Origin: Hyphomicrobiales bacterium
GTDB taxonomy: Bacteria > Pseudomonadota > Alphaproteobacteria > Rhizobiales > Rhizobiaceae
Reading direction: 5' to 3'
DNA length: 48,176 nt
Assembly: GCA_900469475.1 (NCBI GenBank)
Contig: UBXG01000040.1
Span: forward strand, 1-48,176
A program made the position numbers and the translations under genes. Below the pieces are notes generated by a model. That model saw only the letters and a list, made by a program, of their open reading frames with translations. It was not told where the DNA came from and ran no database searches. Positions 29,273 through 38,436 of the stretch are shown piece by piece. Every line of letters starts with the position of its first letter. The stretch's first letter is position 1.

Positions 29273-32200
29273 TCAATGTGCAGGCGCCGGCTCTGCCTCG
29301 GGCGCAGCCTTCTTGTGATGGTCAGCCGCGAGCAGCATATAGACCGCAGGCACGACGAAGAGCGTGAACAGCGTTCCGATGGCAAGACCGGCGGCAATCA
29401 CAAGGCCCATGTTGAAGCGGGCGACAGCGCCTGCTCCGGTCGCCAGGATCAGCGGCGCAACGCCGAGAACCATAGCGCCTGTCGTCATCAGGATCGGCCG
29501 CAAGCGGATGGCGCAAGCGCCTTCGATAGCTTCGCGCTTGGTCTTTCCTTCGGCCTGCAACGTGTTTGCCACCTCGACGATCAGAATGCCGTGCTTGCTG
29601 ATCAGCCCCATCAGCGTCACCAAACCGACCTGCGTATAGATGTTCATCGAGGCGCCGCCGATGCCGAGGCTGATGAAGGCGAGCGCGCCTGCGATCGACA
29701 TCGGCACGGACACGAGGATGATGAACGGGTCTCGGAAGCTGTTGAACTGCGCCGAAAGCGCCAGGAACACGATGATCAGGGCGAGCGCGAACGTCGTCGC
29801 CATGCCGCTCGATTCCTGCACATATTGGCGCGACTGTCCGCCGTAGTCGACCGAGTAGCCTTGCGGCAACGTCCGCGCCGCAATCGACTTCAGCGTATTG
29901 AGCGCATCGCCGACGGCAACACCGGGCGCCGGCACGCCGGAGATCGTGGCCGAGTTCAATTGCTGAAAGTGCGCGACCGAGCGCGGTGTGGCCTGAAGTT
30001 TCGCGGTCGCAATCGCCGAAAGCGGGATCTTGTTGCCGTTCACATTTGCGATCGGATAGTTCATGATCTGATCGATGGTCTGGCGTGACCGCTGCTCCAC
30101 CTGCGGAATGACCTGATAGGAACGGTTGTCGATACTGAAATAATTAACATAGCCGCCGCCCAGCATGGAGGCGAGCGCCGAGCCGACATTGTTCATAGAC
30201 AGGCCGAGGGCCGAGGCCTTGCTGCGGTCGATCTGGATCGAATATTGCGGATTATCGACGTAGAGATCCTTCGTCAGGAAGATGAACTCGCCGGATTTCT
30301 GCGCTTCCTGCAGGAAGGCGGTGGAGACCTCGTTGAGCTGTTCGAAACCGCTGGTGCTGCCGATGGCGAATTGCACGGGCAGACCGCTGGCGCCAGGCAG
30401 CGGCGGTATCTGGAAGACTACCGCCTGGCCGCCGGCAATTTTTGCCATGTCGCCCTGTACCAGCGGCTGCAGCTGATCCGCCGTTCTCGTGCGCTGGTCC
30501 CAGGGCTTCAACACCATACCCTCGAATGAAGTACCTGGCGCCTCGACCTGCAGGGTCTTGTCGGTCTCCGGGAAGCTCTTGAAGATCTTGGTGACCTGGT
30601 CGGAATTGAGCAATTTCTGTTGAAGCGTCGCGTTGGGAGCGTTGGTTACCTGCGCGCCGAGGAAGCCCTGATCCTCGTTAGGGGCCAGTTCGTTCTTGGC
30701 ACTGGAATAGAGGAAATAGATGCTGCCCAGAACGATGGCGGCGAACAACAATGTCACCGGCACGGTGTTCAAGCTGCCGTGCAGCATGCGTACATAGGGT
30801 CGATGGATTTCCGAAAAGCGGCGGTCGATGAAGTCGGAAATACGCTCTTCCCAGCCGCTGCGATCGGTCAGGTGCGGCTTGAGGATGCGCGAGCACATCA
30901 TTGGCGTCAGCGTGAGCGCAATGATCATAGACACGGTCACGGCGCCGACCAGGGTGAAAGCGAATTCCGTAAACAGTGCGCCCGTGAGCCCTCCCTGGAA
31001 ACCGATCGGCACGTAGACCGCGATCAGCACCACCGTCATGGCCAGGATCGGCCCGACCAGTTCGTGCGCCGCATCCAGCGCCGCCCTCATGGGTGTCGAT
31101 CCCTCTTCTATGTGACGATTGACGTTCTCCACCACGATGATGGCATCATCGACGACGAGGCCGATCGCCAGAACCAGGGCGAGCAGCGTCAGAAGATTGA
31201 TCGAGAAGCCGAAGATCAACATCATCGCGAACGTGCCGACCAGCGACAGGGGAATGGCGACGACGGGAATGGCGACCGATCGAGGTGAGCCGAGGAAGGC
31301 GAAGACCACGAAAATGACGATCACGAGAGCCTCGACCAGGCTCTTTACGACCTCATCGATGGAGGTCGTGACGAAGGTGCTGGAATCATAGACGATGTAG
31401 CCTTCGAGCCCCTGCGGCAATTGCTGCTCAATACCCGGAAACACCGCACGCACGCCGGCGATCACGTCGAGCAGGTTGGCGGTCGGGGCGATCTGGATGC
31501 CCATGAACACGCCGTCCTGCCCATCGAAGCCGATCTGGACGTCGGGATTTTGAGATCCGAGCGCAACGGTCGCGACATCCTTCAGCCGCACGATCGTACT
31601 GCCGATCTGCTTGACCACCATTTCCCTGAATTCATCCGTCGAATGCAGGTCGGTCCTAGCCGTCAGCACTGTCTGCGTCATCTGGCCGCGCGTGGTGCCG
31701 ATGCCGGAGATATAATTGTTGGCGCTGAGCGCGGTCCAGACATCGCCGGCCGACAGGCCATAGGCGGCAAGCTTGTCCGGCTGCAGCCAGGCTCTCAAGG
31801 CAAAGGTTCGCGCGCCGAGGATCTCGGCCGTCTGAACGCCGTTGACCGCCTGCAATTTGGGCTGGACGACGCGCGTCAGATAGTCGGTGATCTGGTTGCT
31901 GGCCAGAACGTCGCTTCGGAAGCCGATATACATGGCGTCGATTGACTGGCCGATGGAAACCGTCATGATCGGCTGCTGCGTCCCCGTGGGCAGTTGATTG
32001 AGAACGGAAGATACCTTGGCGTTGATTTCGGTCATCGCCGCATCGGCGCTGTAGTTGAGCCGCAGGTTGACGGTGATGGTCGACGTGCCGCTGGTGCTCG
32101 TCGAGGTCATATAATCGATGCCGTTGGCCTGCGCGATAGCGTTTTCGAGCGGCGTCGTGATGAAGCCGGCAATGACGTCGGGCGCCGCGCCGGGATAGGT

Positions 32201-32347
32201 GGTCGTCACCGTAACGACAGCGTTCTGGGTCTGCGGATACTGGCGCACGGTGAGCGAACGGAACGACTGGTAGCCGATCACGATAATCAACGCGCTGACC
32301 ACGAGGGCGAGAACGGGGCGCTTGATGAAGATATCGGTGATATTCAT
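29273..32347 (-). CDS. RND multidrug efflux permease (MexF/AcrB type)
   Basis: A 1024-residue inner-membrane proton-driven pump of the HAE1 family. The N-terminus FIKRPVLALVVSALIIVIGY leads into the first periplasmic loop. The membrane helix four region LLTLLALVLAIGLVVDDAII contains the two adjacent Asp residues of the proton relay, and NVNRHIEEG follows. The second half repeats the pattern (GLISKHGILIVEVANTLQ). Size is standard. The ATG at 32347 has GAGG seven bases upstream and is preferred over the GTG at 32353. The adaptor gene ends ten bases before it, so they form an operon. No outer-membrane factor gene is adjacent, so a shared TolC/OprM homologue is assumed. Drug range unknown. Confidence 0.95.
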   Translation of the reverse strand: MNITDIFIKRPVLALVVSALIIVIGYQSFRSLTVRQYPQTQNAVVTVTTTYPGAAPDVIAGFITTPLENAIAQANGIDYMTSTSTSGTSTITVNLRLNYSADAAMTEINAKVSSVLNQLPTGTQQPIMTVSIGQSIDAMYIGFRSDVLASNQITDYLTRVVQPKLQAVNGVQTAEILGARTFALRAWLQPDKLAAYGLSAGDVWTALSANNYISGIGTTRGQMTQTVLTARTDLHSTDEFREMVVKQIGSTIVRLKDVATVALGSQNPDVQIGFDGQDGVFMGIQIAPTANLLDVIAGVRAVFPGIEQQLPQGLEGYIVYDSSTFVTTSIDEVVKSLVEALVIVIFVVFAFLGSPRSVAIPVVAIPLSLVGTFAMMLIFGFSINLLTLLALVLAIGLVVDDAIIVVENVNRHIEEGSTPMRAALDAAHELVGPILAMTVVLIAVYVPIGFQGGLTGALFTEFAFTLVGAVTVSMIIALTLTPMMCSRILKPHLTDRSGWEERISDFIDRRFSEIHRPYVRMLHGSLNTVPVTLLFAAIVLGSIYFLYSSAKNELAPNEDQGFLGAQVTNAPNATLQQKLLNSDQVTKIFKSFPETDKTLQVEAPGTSFEGMVLKPWDQRTRTADQLQPLVQGDMAKIAGGQAVVFQIPPLPGASGLPVQFAIGSTSGFEQLNEVSTAFLQEAQKSGEFIFLTKDLYVDNPQYSIQIDRSKASALGLSMNNVGSALASMLGGGYVNYFSIDNRSYQVIPQVEQRSRQTIDQIMNYPIANVNGNKIPLSAIATAKLQATPRSVAHFQQLNSATISGVPAPGVAVGDALNTLKSIAARTLPQGYSVDYGGQSRQYVQESSGMATTFALALIIVFLALSAQFNSFRDPFIILVSVPMSIAGALAFISLGIGGASMNIYTQVGLVTLMGLISKHGILIVEVANTLQAEGKTKREAIEGACAIRLRPILMTTGAMVLGVAPLILATGAGAVARFNMGLVIAAGLAIGTLFTLFVVPAVYMLLAADHHKKAAPEAEPAPAH

Positions 32348-32356
32348 CGCCACACC

Positions 32357-33490
32357 TCAGTTGGGGTTCGCCGGGTTCGCATTGGGATCGTTCGACGGCT
32401 GGACTTCGTTGTTGATGATGACAGGCGAGCCGTTGTTGAGTTTCAGCTGGCCTGACGTGACCACCACTTCGCCCGCATTCAAGCCCTTGGTCACGGAGAT
32501 CTGATCACCCCGCGCCTGCCCGGTGCTGACGAACTTCTGATTGGCGACAAGCTGCGGCTTTCCATCCGCTCCGTTGCCCTTATCGGTCACCACGTAGACA
32601 ACGTTGCCATAAGGATTGATGGTGACGGCGGTCTGCGGCAGGGAGATGTATTCCTTCGGCTCCCCGACCACTACCGTTATGTTGCCGAACATGCCCGGCA
32701 GCAGCTTGCGATCGGCATTGGGGAAGGTTGCCCGGATGGTGATGTTGCGGCTCTGCGTATCGACGAGCGGGCTGATCGCCGTGATCTTGCCTTCGAAAGT
32801 TTGATTCCCGTAGGCATCGACCGTCGCCGTTACCGCTTGGCCGACCTTCAGCTGTGACAGAGCCTGCTGCGGCATGGAAAAATCGAACTGGATCGGATCG
32901 AGCGACTGCAAGGTGACGACTGCGGTCCCAGCCGATAGGTACTGACCGAGGCTGACCAGCCTGATGCCGAGATGGCCATCGAAGGGAGCGCGGATCGAAT
33001 ATTGATCGATCAACGCCTGCTGTGACGCGACCTGCGCCTGCGCCGCCTTCCATGTCGCCAGATCACTGTCGACCTGGCTTTGCGCGATGGTATTAGCCTT
33101 GATCAGCTTGGAATCGCGATCATAGGCGATCTGCGCATTGGCCATCGTCGCCTTGTATTGTTCAAGCGTCGCGATCTGCTGATCGGCAAGCAGCTGCACA
33201 ATGAGATCGCCCTTCTTGACGTCCTGGCCGTCTTCGAAGCCGATCTTCTGGACGATGCCCTGGACCTGCGCCGAAAGATTGGCGCCTTCGACGGCATTGA
33301 AGCTGCCGATCGATTGCAGCGTCGTCTGCCATGGGCTCGCTGCCGCGGTGATTGTCGAGACGGTCTGCGGTGGCGCCTTGAGATTAGCCAGGTAGGCCGC
33401 AATCATGCGATTCTTGAATGCCTGGAAGCCGAAGATCCCGCCAAGGATCAGGCCTATGACGATCAGCATGATGATCATGCGTTTTATCAT
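32357..33490 (-). CDS. RND efflux periplasmic adaptor (MexE/AcrA type)
   Basis: A 377-residue membrane fusion protein. The N-terminus carries one uncleaved hydrophobic helix (IIMLIVIGLILGGIFGFQAF), then the lipoyl half motif VQGIVQKIGFEDGQDVKKGD, a coiled-coil hairpin, and YSIRAPFDGHLGIRLVSLGQ, the second lipoyl half. The beta-barrel and membrane-proximal part contain LLPGMFGNITVVVGEPKEYI. The Asn/Pro-rich C-terminal tail is unconserved. It precedes the RND permease by nine bases. No regulator is adjacent; the 491-base gap upstream should hold the promoter. Confidence 0.93.
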   Translation of the reverse strand: MIKRMIIMLIVIGLILGGIFGFQAFKNRMIAAYLANLKAPPQTVSTITAAASPWQTTLQSIGSFNAVEGANLSAQVQGIVQKIGFEDGQDVKKGDLIVQLLADQQIATLEQYKATMANAQIAYDRDSKLIKANTIAQSQVDSDLATWKAAQAQVASQQALIDQYSIRAPFDGHLGIRLVSLGQYLSAGTAVVTLQSLDPIQFDFSMPQQALSQLKVGQAVTATVDAYGNQTFEGKITAISPLVDTQSRNITIRATFPNADRKLLPGMFGNITVVVGEPKEYISLPQTAVTINPYGNVVYVVTDKGNGADGKPQLVANQKFVSTGQARGDQISVTKGLNAGEVVVTSGQLKLNNGSPVIINNEVQPSNDPNANPANPN

Positions 33491-33981
33491 GAGTGTCAGC
33501 TCTACTCTTCGGAAACAGGTCGGGAGAAATTCTATTGGTGTCGGCGCAACGGGATTTCACGGCAATTCTATCAAAAACCCGCCGGCGCCGAGACAATCGC
33601 AAGCATATGGTAGCCCGCGGCCAATCTCTGTATGGAAAGTAGCCTTCATCAAGGCTGACAGGTTCGATCAGCCAAATTCCTTGGCTGCTGCGCCTGTCAC
33701 GCGGATTTCGCCCGCTGAAGACGACACTGACCTTGCAATGATTCCAGCTGGCGGCGTTTCGTGCGGCCATCCTCTGCAAACCTCACCAGTCAAACGCCAA
33801 CGGCCGCCGCTTCACTCGATCAAGGATAGGTTGCCGATATCCGATCTACAACAGCCGGCTGCATATTCCTGAAACCATATTTAATGGAGTCTTGAATAAA
33901 AGCAATCATGGCGTCGACGCCGCCGCCCTCCTAAATTGCCGCGGCATCGGCGATCTAGGTATTGAGGAAGGCCTTCGCGCG
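33491..33981. other. Intergenic region upstream of the RND operon
   Basis: About 490 bases. Open frames here on the minus strand are continuations or shadows of neighbouring genes without ribosome binding sites. The promoter of the RND operon should be at the left end. No regulator gene or repeat recognised. Confidence 0.45.
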
Positions 33982-34455
33982 TCAGCCTCGGCGTGCCGCT
34001 TCGATGGCGGCCACATCGATCTTCCTCATGGTCATCATCGCGTCGAAAGCCCGCTTTGCCTGATCGCCGCCCTCGCGTAGTGCTTCCATCAGAACACGCG
34101 GCGTGATCTGCCAGGAGACACCCCATCTGTCCTTGCACCAGCCGCATTCGCTTTCCTGTCCGCCATTGCCGACAATGGCGTTCCAATAGCGATCCGTCTC
34201 TTCCTGATCTTCGGTGTAGATCTGAAATGAAAAGGCTTCGTTGTGTTTGAACATCGGACCTCCATTCAAACCGACGCAGGAAACACCCGCAACCGTAAAC
34301 TCGACGACCAGCACATCGCCTTGCTTGCCCTCCGGATAGTTTCCCGGTGCGCGAATGACGGCACCCATGGCGCTATCCGGAAAAGTCTTGACATAAAAAT
34401 TGGCGGCGGCCTCTGCGTCCTTGTCGTACCACAGGCAAATCGTGTTCTTTGCCAT
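33982..34455 (-). CDS. VOC-family PhnB-like protein
   Basis: A 157-residue protein of the vicinal oxygen chelate superfamily, PhnB/3-dmu-9-3-mt type. NTICLWYDKDAEAAANFYVK opens the first beta-alpha-beta-beta-beta unit. FSFQIYTEDQEETDRYWNAI then WCKDRWGVSWQITPRVLMEA is the family signature of the second. Members are typically annotated after a methyltransferase domain but have no defined reaction. The start ATG at 34455 has AGGAGG nine bases upstream; the ATG nine bases earlier lies inside that sequence and is unlikely. It stands alone. Divergent from the Sel1-repeat gene. Confidence 0.87.
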   Translation of the reverse strand: MAKNTICLWYDKDAEAAANFYVKTFPDSAMGAVIRAPGNYPEGKQGDVLVVEFTVAGVSCVGLNGGPMFKHNEAFSFQIYTEDQEETDRYWNAIVGNGGQESECGWCKDRWGVSWQITPRVLMEALREGGDQAKRAFDAMMTMRKIDVAAIEAARRG

Positions 34456-34817
34456 TGTTCTCATCCTCCTGCTCTCCATTTCCCGATTGGTGAAATAGGC
34501 GCGGGATCGGATTTCGCCACCCTCATCGATGCCATTTCGCCTGGGCAATGACCGTTTTCCTGTCGTAACCTCGGCACCCTTCTCAGACTGAAATAATTTG
34601 CGTGCGGCGCGGTTGTAATGACGACATATTGGCAGATGCCGCAACCTTGAGTAAATGATGGGGAATGAGGCCGTCGCCATCGATCAATTCACGATCGGTC
34701 TCCGGGGTCGGAAACGCGCAGGAAATCGAAAAGCGGTTGTGCCGGCATTCTGGCCGCAACTACTTTTTGGATATTTCGGTTCGCGCCAATCTGGTTGAAG
34801 AGTGGGAACAATAAAAA
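34456..34817. other. Divergent intergenic region
   Basis: About 360 bases between the VOC gene and the Sel1-repeat gene, presumably with both promoters. I see no further gene. A GGAAC lies only a few bases before the Sel1 start, too close for a promoter -35. Confidence 0.45.
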
Positions 34818-36593
34818 ATGGACAGCTTGCAAAAGAGCCTGCTTTTTCTCCTCTCACCATGCCTTTTGATTTGCATGGAGACTGCTCGCGCTGCCGATAG
34901 CGTGACGATTCCAGGATACGCTCCCAAAACGGGCGTCGAATACGTCTATCGCTCTCGCAAGACCACCTCCACCGACATGTCGTTATGGTTCGATAAGCCG
35001 GCCGCGATCATACGTGGAGATTTCCGTCAGCGCATGACGGTCGTCTCGCGAAATGCTAATAATATGCAGGTTCGCTGGTCGCTCAGCGCGGATCTGCCGC
35101 AAGGTGCCGAAGGCGCCGCCGATTCTTACGCAATGAACGCCCTCTATGGAAATTCATTGTCAGTCTACGGTATCCGTCAACTGGAATATGAAGCGGGGTT
35201 GAACGGCTTTCCAAATAGACTGGTCGGATTCGACGCGATCCTCCGTAACATACAGAATGCGGCCGCAGTTGGACCAGACGGCCTTGTCGTCGCACCGCAA
35301 AGCAGCCTCACAAATATTATTGACGGTATAAAAAGCAATCCGCTGCTGGTTATTCATAATCTCGCACCGGAAGCGGAGCTGCTCGCCACCATACAGCAGG
35401 AGGACGCCGCGACATACGATGTCGGCCAAACGGGAACGGTGGCGACGGTGGAATATTCGCGGGGCATGCCTGTTCCTGCCACCATAGAATGGAAGCTCGA
35501 AGCCGCGGATTTGGCCAATCAAACAGCCACTTTCAGCCTCAAAAAAGCCTATGACAAAGTGGCATTCCAACAATCGCAGGCATCAGCCGTCGAGGGAGTG
35601 ATCGCAAGCTTTGGTGAAAAGGCCAAGCAGCTCACTGGCGAACAATTGGCGGCTGCCAGAATTGCCAGCAAAAACGTGACGATGGCATTCATCGTGTCCC
35701 TGCGCGACGGCTCGACGCTTGAAGCGCTAGAAACAGTTGCTGCGGAAAGCGGCGGCATAAAGATTACCGCAATGAGCCATGTCTGGCGCGAGGACCTGCC
35801 GGCGAGTCTGCCCGAGCTGTCGAACTGGAACAGCCAGGCCATGCTGCCATCCACTGTTGCTCTGCAGCCAGAGCCCGGTACCAATCCTGCAACAGCCAAG
35901 TCGCAGCTTTTCGACAGATCGGCGATCGAGGAAGGACAGGCCGCCTATGATAGCGGCAACTACGCCGCCGCGCTGCGCTACTGGAAGCCGCTCGCCGATC
36001 AAGGGGCAGCGGCCGCGCAATATAAGCTCGCCGGGCTTTATCAGTTCGGTTTAGGTGTCGATCGAGATTCCGCCCTCGCTGTCACCTATATCCGCAAGGC
36101 AGCGGAGCAAGGTTGGGCGGAAGCGCAAAGCAGCCTTAGTGATCTCTATGCCGTCGGCCAAGGTGTTCCGCAAGATTATGCGCAAGCTGTGATTTGGGGC
36201 CGTAAAGCGGCTGAGCAGGGGCTCGCTATTGCTCAGTATAATCTGGGATACAGCTACGAAAGCGGCCAAGGCGTTCCCCAAGACTATGCGCAAGCGTTGA
36301 TTTGGTACCGCCGTGCCGCGGATCAGGACTTTGCCACGGCCCAGTACGCCCTCGGTCTCTTATACGACCAAGGTCTGGGCATTCCGCAGGATTACGGTCA
36401 AGCGATCGTCTGGTATAAAAAAGCCGCCGACAAGGGCCTGGATGTGGCCCAAGGCAATCTCGGCAACATGTATGCAATGGGCCATGGAGTTGCGCGGGAT
36501 CGAGACGAGGCAATCAAATGGTTCCGTAAGGCGTCCGACCAGGGACTTGCAACTGCGCAAGAATCCCTGAAAAGGCTAGAGAAGCAGGAATAG
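34818..36593 (+). CDS. Secreted Sel1-repeat protein with unrecognised N-terminal domain
   Basis: A 591-residue exported protein. Signal peptide KSLLFLLSPCLLICMETARA is followed by a beta-rich region of about 340 residues that I do not recognise. From about residue 375 come five to six Sel1-like repeats of 36 residues, each with the pattern A-W/Y-KAA-QG-A-AQ-LG-Y-G-GVPQD, for example VIWGRKAAEQGLAIAQYNLG and YESGQGVPQDYAQALIWYRR. Sel1 repeats form alpha-solenoids used for protein-protein contact, in rhizobia including exopolysaccharide and symbiosis regulators such as ExoR. Codon use looks like its neighbours. Probably a periplasmic scaffold or sensor; partners unknown. Confidence 0.85.
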   Translation: MDSLQKSLLFLLSPCLLICMETARAADSVTIPGYAPKTGVEYVYRSRKTTSTDMSLWFDKPAAIIRGDFRQRMTVVSRNANNMQVRWSLSADLPQGAEGAADSYAMNALYGNSLSVYGIRQLEYEAGLNGFPNRLVGFDAILRNIQNAAAVGPDGLVVAPQSSLTNIIDGIKSNPLLVIHNLAPEAELLATIQQEDAATYDVGQTGTVATVEYSRGMPVPATIEWKLEAADLANQTATFSLKKAYDKVAFQQSQASAVEGVIASFGEKAKQLTGEQLAAARIASKNVTMAFIVSLRDGSTLEALETVAAESGGIKITAMSHVWREDLPASLPELSNWNSQAMLPSTVALQPEPGTNPATAKSQLFDRSAIEEGQAAYDSGNYAAALRYWKPLADQGAAAAQYKLAGLYQFGLGVDRDSALAVTYIRKAAEQGWAEAQSSLSDLYAVGQGVPQDYAQAVIWGRKAAEQGLAIAQYNLGYSYESGQGVPQDYAQALIWYRRAADQDFATAQYALGLLYDQGLGIPQDYGQAIVWYKKAADKGLDVAQGNLGNMYAMGHGVARDRDEAIKWFRKASDQGLATAQESLKRLEKQE

Positions 36594-36709
36594 TCGCGTC
36601 TTTTCTTCTTTCGGTAGTCCTGAGTTATTCTTCGTAGCGCGCTCTGCAACAAAGTCAGTGCGCGGCCCGGTCCTTTCATGAAGTGCGCGAATATGAAAGA
36701 CGAGGTCAT

Positions 36710-37246
36710 ATGAGAAACATCGGATCGCAGATCGAAACGCCGCGGCTGCTGCTCCGTCCTTCGCGTCTATCCGATACTCCTGCCCTGTTCGAATTTCTGG
36801 GCGACAAGGAGGCCATGAAGCATACGCATGTGGACGTGACGCCTGACGAATGCCGTCGCAGGATCGCGGTTCACGAATGGCGCCGGCGGCGCGATGGATA
36901 TGCACCCTGGACCGTTGTCAGAAAGAAAGATGCAAGAATCATCGGCTGGGGCGGCTTGTACGACGATCCGTTTGACCCAGGCTGGGGCTGCGAAATCGGA
37001 TACTTTTTCCGTCGGGACGCCTGGGGATATGGATACGCATCGGAATTGGTCGCCGCGGCACTGCATTTTGCCGACCGGGAGCTGCGGCTTGGCGAAGTCC
37101 GCGCCTTTGCCCATCCTGAAAACACAGCTTCCAGGAAGATCCTGGAAATGGCAGGTTTCGGGATCGTTCGCTTTGTTCCTGAGATGAATCGCCTGCTCCT
37201 TTCCAGAGCGCGGCGTGAGGACAACATAGTAGATCGAGACCGATGA
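36710..37246 (+). CDS. GNAT-family N-acetyltransferase (RimJ/RimL type)
   Basis: A 178-residue acyltransferase. IETPRLLLRPSRLSDTPALF is the classic RimJ-type start. WGCEIGYFFRRDAWGYGYAS contains the acetyl-CoA pyrophosphate loop, here RRDAWGYGYA, and AHPENTASRKILEMAGF is the family's C-terminal signature. Such enzymes acetylate ribosomal proteins, antibiotics or small amines. The ATG at 36710 follows GAGG; an in-frame GTG at 36683 is less likely. Its location, 116 bases after the Sel1 gene, suggests an independent unit. The substrate is unknown. Confidence 0.9.
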   Translation: MRNIGSQIETPRLLLRPSRLSDTPALFEFLGDKEAMKHTHVDVTPDECRRRIAVHEWRRRRDGYAPWTVVRKKDARIIGWGGLYDDPFDPGWGCEIGYFFRRDAWGYGYASELVAAALHFADRELRLGEVRAFAHPENTASRKILEMAGFGIVRFVPEMNRLLLSRARREDNIVDRDR

Positions 37247-37285
37247 GAATTACGTCTTCTCTCGAGAATGCATGACGGGGCAAAG

Positions 37286-37314
37286 TTTACAAACGCGCGT
37301 CGTATAAATAATAT
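37286..37314 (+). promoter_or_regulatory. Sigma70-type promoter of the iron-complex ABC operon
   Basis: TTTACA (37286-37291), 17 bases, TAATAT (37309-37314) is a good vegetative promoter. It would start transcription near 37321, about 87 bases before the GTG at 37408. No clear Fur/Irr or RirA box was recognised beside it. Confidence 0.45.
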
Positions 37315-37407
37315 GACTTTTTTTCTCTTGTTTTGACCCTGTGACACGGCTATATCGCGCACGCGCCTTCGTTCGATCTCGTCGACAACAGTCATCAGGA
37401 TATTTTC

Positions 37408-38436
37408 GTGACCATATTGAAATCAGTTTTGGCCGTTTCAGCTCTTTGTGCGACCCTTGGCTTTGCCGCGTCAACAGCCTTTGCCGCTTCGACCAGCTAT
37501 CCGTTGACCATCGATAATTGCGGCGTCAAGGTCACGTTTCAGAAGGCTCCGGAGCGCGCGATCGGGCTCGGCCAGAATAGCGCCGAAATTCTTCTCCTGC
37601 TCGGCCTCGAAAACAAAATGGTCGGCACCGCTTTCTGGCCCAACAAGGTTCTGCCGCAGCTTGCGGAAGCCAATTCCAAGGTCAAGCTGCTGACGGTCGA
37701 GTTCCCGACCTTTGAATCGATCCTCTCGGAAAATCCTGATTTCGTTACAGCTGCCCTGCCGACCCTTATGGGACCAAGCAGCAAAGTGGCAAAACGCGAG
37801 GACTTCGAAAAGCTCAATATTCCGACCTATGTTTCCCCCAGTATGTGCCCAGCCCAGGGAGCCTCTCAGGACAAATACGGCTACGCCGCCCGTAGCCAGA
37901 TCTGGAACATGAGCACCCTTTACCAGGAAATCGACGAGCTCTCGCAGATTTTCGACGTCCGCGACAAGGGTCAGGCGCTGATCACGGATCTGAAAAAGCG
38001 GGAAGAGGCACTGCGCGTGGATGCGCCGAAGGATGGCAAGAAGCTCTCCTACGTCTTCTGGTTCTCCAGCCCATCCCCATCTGCAGATGCCTATGTCGGC
38101 GGAAAAAACAGCCCGTCGGGTTATATCGCCGACCTTCTCGGCGGAACCAACGCCATCAAAACCGATGCGGAATCGCCGCAGCTCGGTTGGGAAAGCATCA
38201 TCGCTAGCAATCCCGACGTCATTGTGGTCACGCAGGTCGACCGCAATCGCTGGGAGCTCGACAAAGTCCAGGCAAAGATCAAGTTCCTGACGACCGATCC
38301 AGCGACCAGCCAGATGACGGCGGTGAAGAACAAGGCCATGGTGATCATGCCCGCGCAGGCAATGAATCCGAGCGTGCAGACAATTTTCGGCGCCGAACAG
38401 GTGGCTGAGCAGTTGAAGGTACTCGGCCTTAGGTGA
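37408..38436 (+). CDS. ABC transporter substrate-binding protein, iron-complex/cobalamin type
   Basis: A 342-residue periplasmic protein. The GTG start at 37408 (AGGA seven bases upstream) leads into a signal peptide ending near TAFAAST. The mature part has the TroA-like (BtuF/FepB) fold: PERAIGLGQNSAEILLLLGL is the first strand-helix, and TLYQEIDELSQIFDVRDKGQ the long linking helix. LGWESIIASNPDVIVV ends the second lobe. Such proteins deliver ferric siderophores, haem or cobalamin to a FecCD-type permease. The permease overlaps its stop by four bases and an ATPase follows, making a complete importer. The exact ligand cannot be told; a ferric siderophore is the default guess. Confidence 0.9.
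   Translation: MTILKSVLAVSALCATLGFAASTAFAASTSYPLTIDNCGVKVTFQKAPERAIGLGQNSAEILLLLGLENKMVGTAFWPNKVLPQLAEANSKVKLLTVEFPTFESILSENPDFVTAALPTLMGPSSKVAKREDFEKLNIPTYVSPSMCPAQGASQDKYGYAARSQIWNMSTLYQEIDELSQIFDVRDKGQALITDLKKREEALRVDAPKDGKKLSYVFWFSSPSPSADAYVGGKNSPSGYIADLLGGTNAIKTDAESPQLGWESIIASNPDVIVVTQVDRNRWELDKVQAKIKFLTTDPATSQMTAVKNKAMVIMPAQAMNPSVQTIFGAEQVAEQLKVLGLR

Noticed and set aside
29231..30088. Long plus-strand frames opposite the RND permease
   Set aside because: Antisense shadows of a conserved gene; repetitive Arg/Asp/His-rich composition, no start signals.
36683..36709. Longer GNAT start at the upstream GTG
   Set aside because: No ribosome binding site; the ATG at 36710 starts at the family N-terminus.
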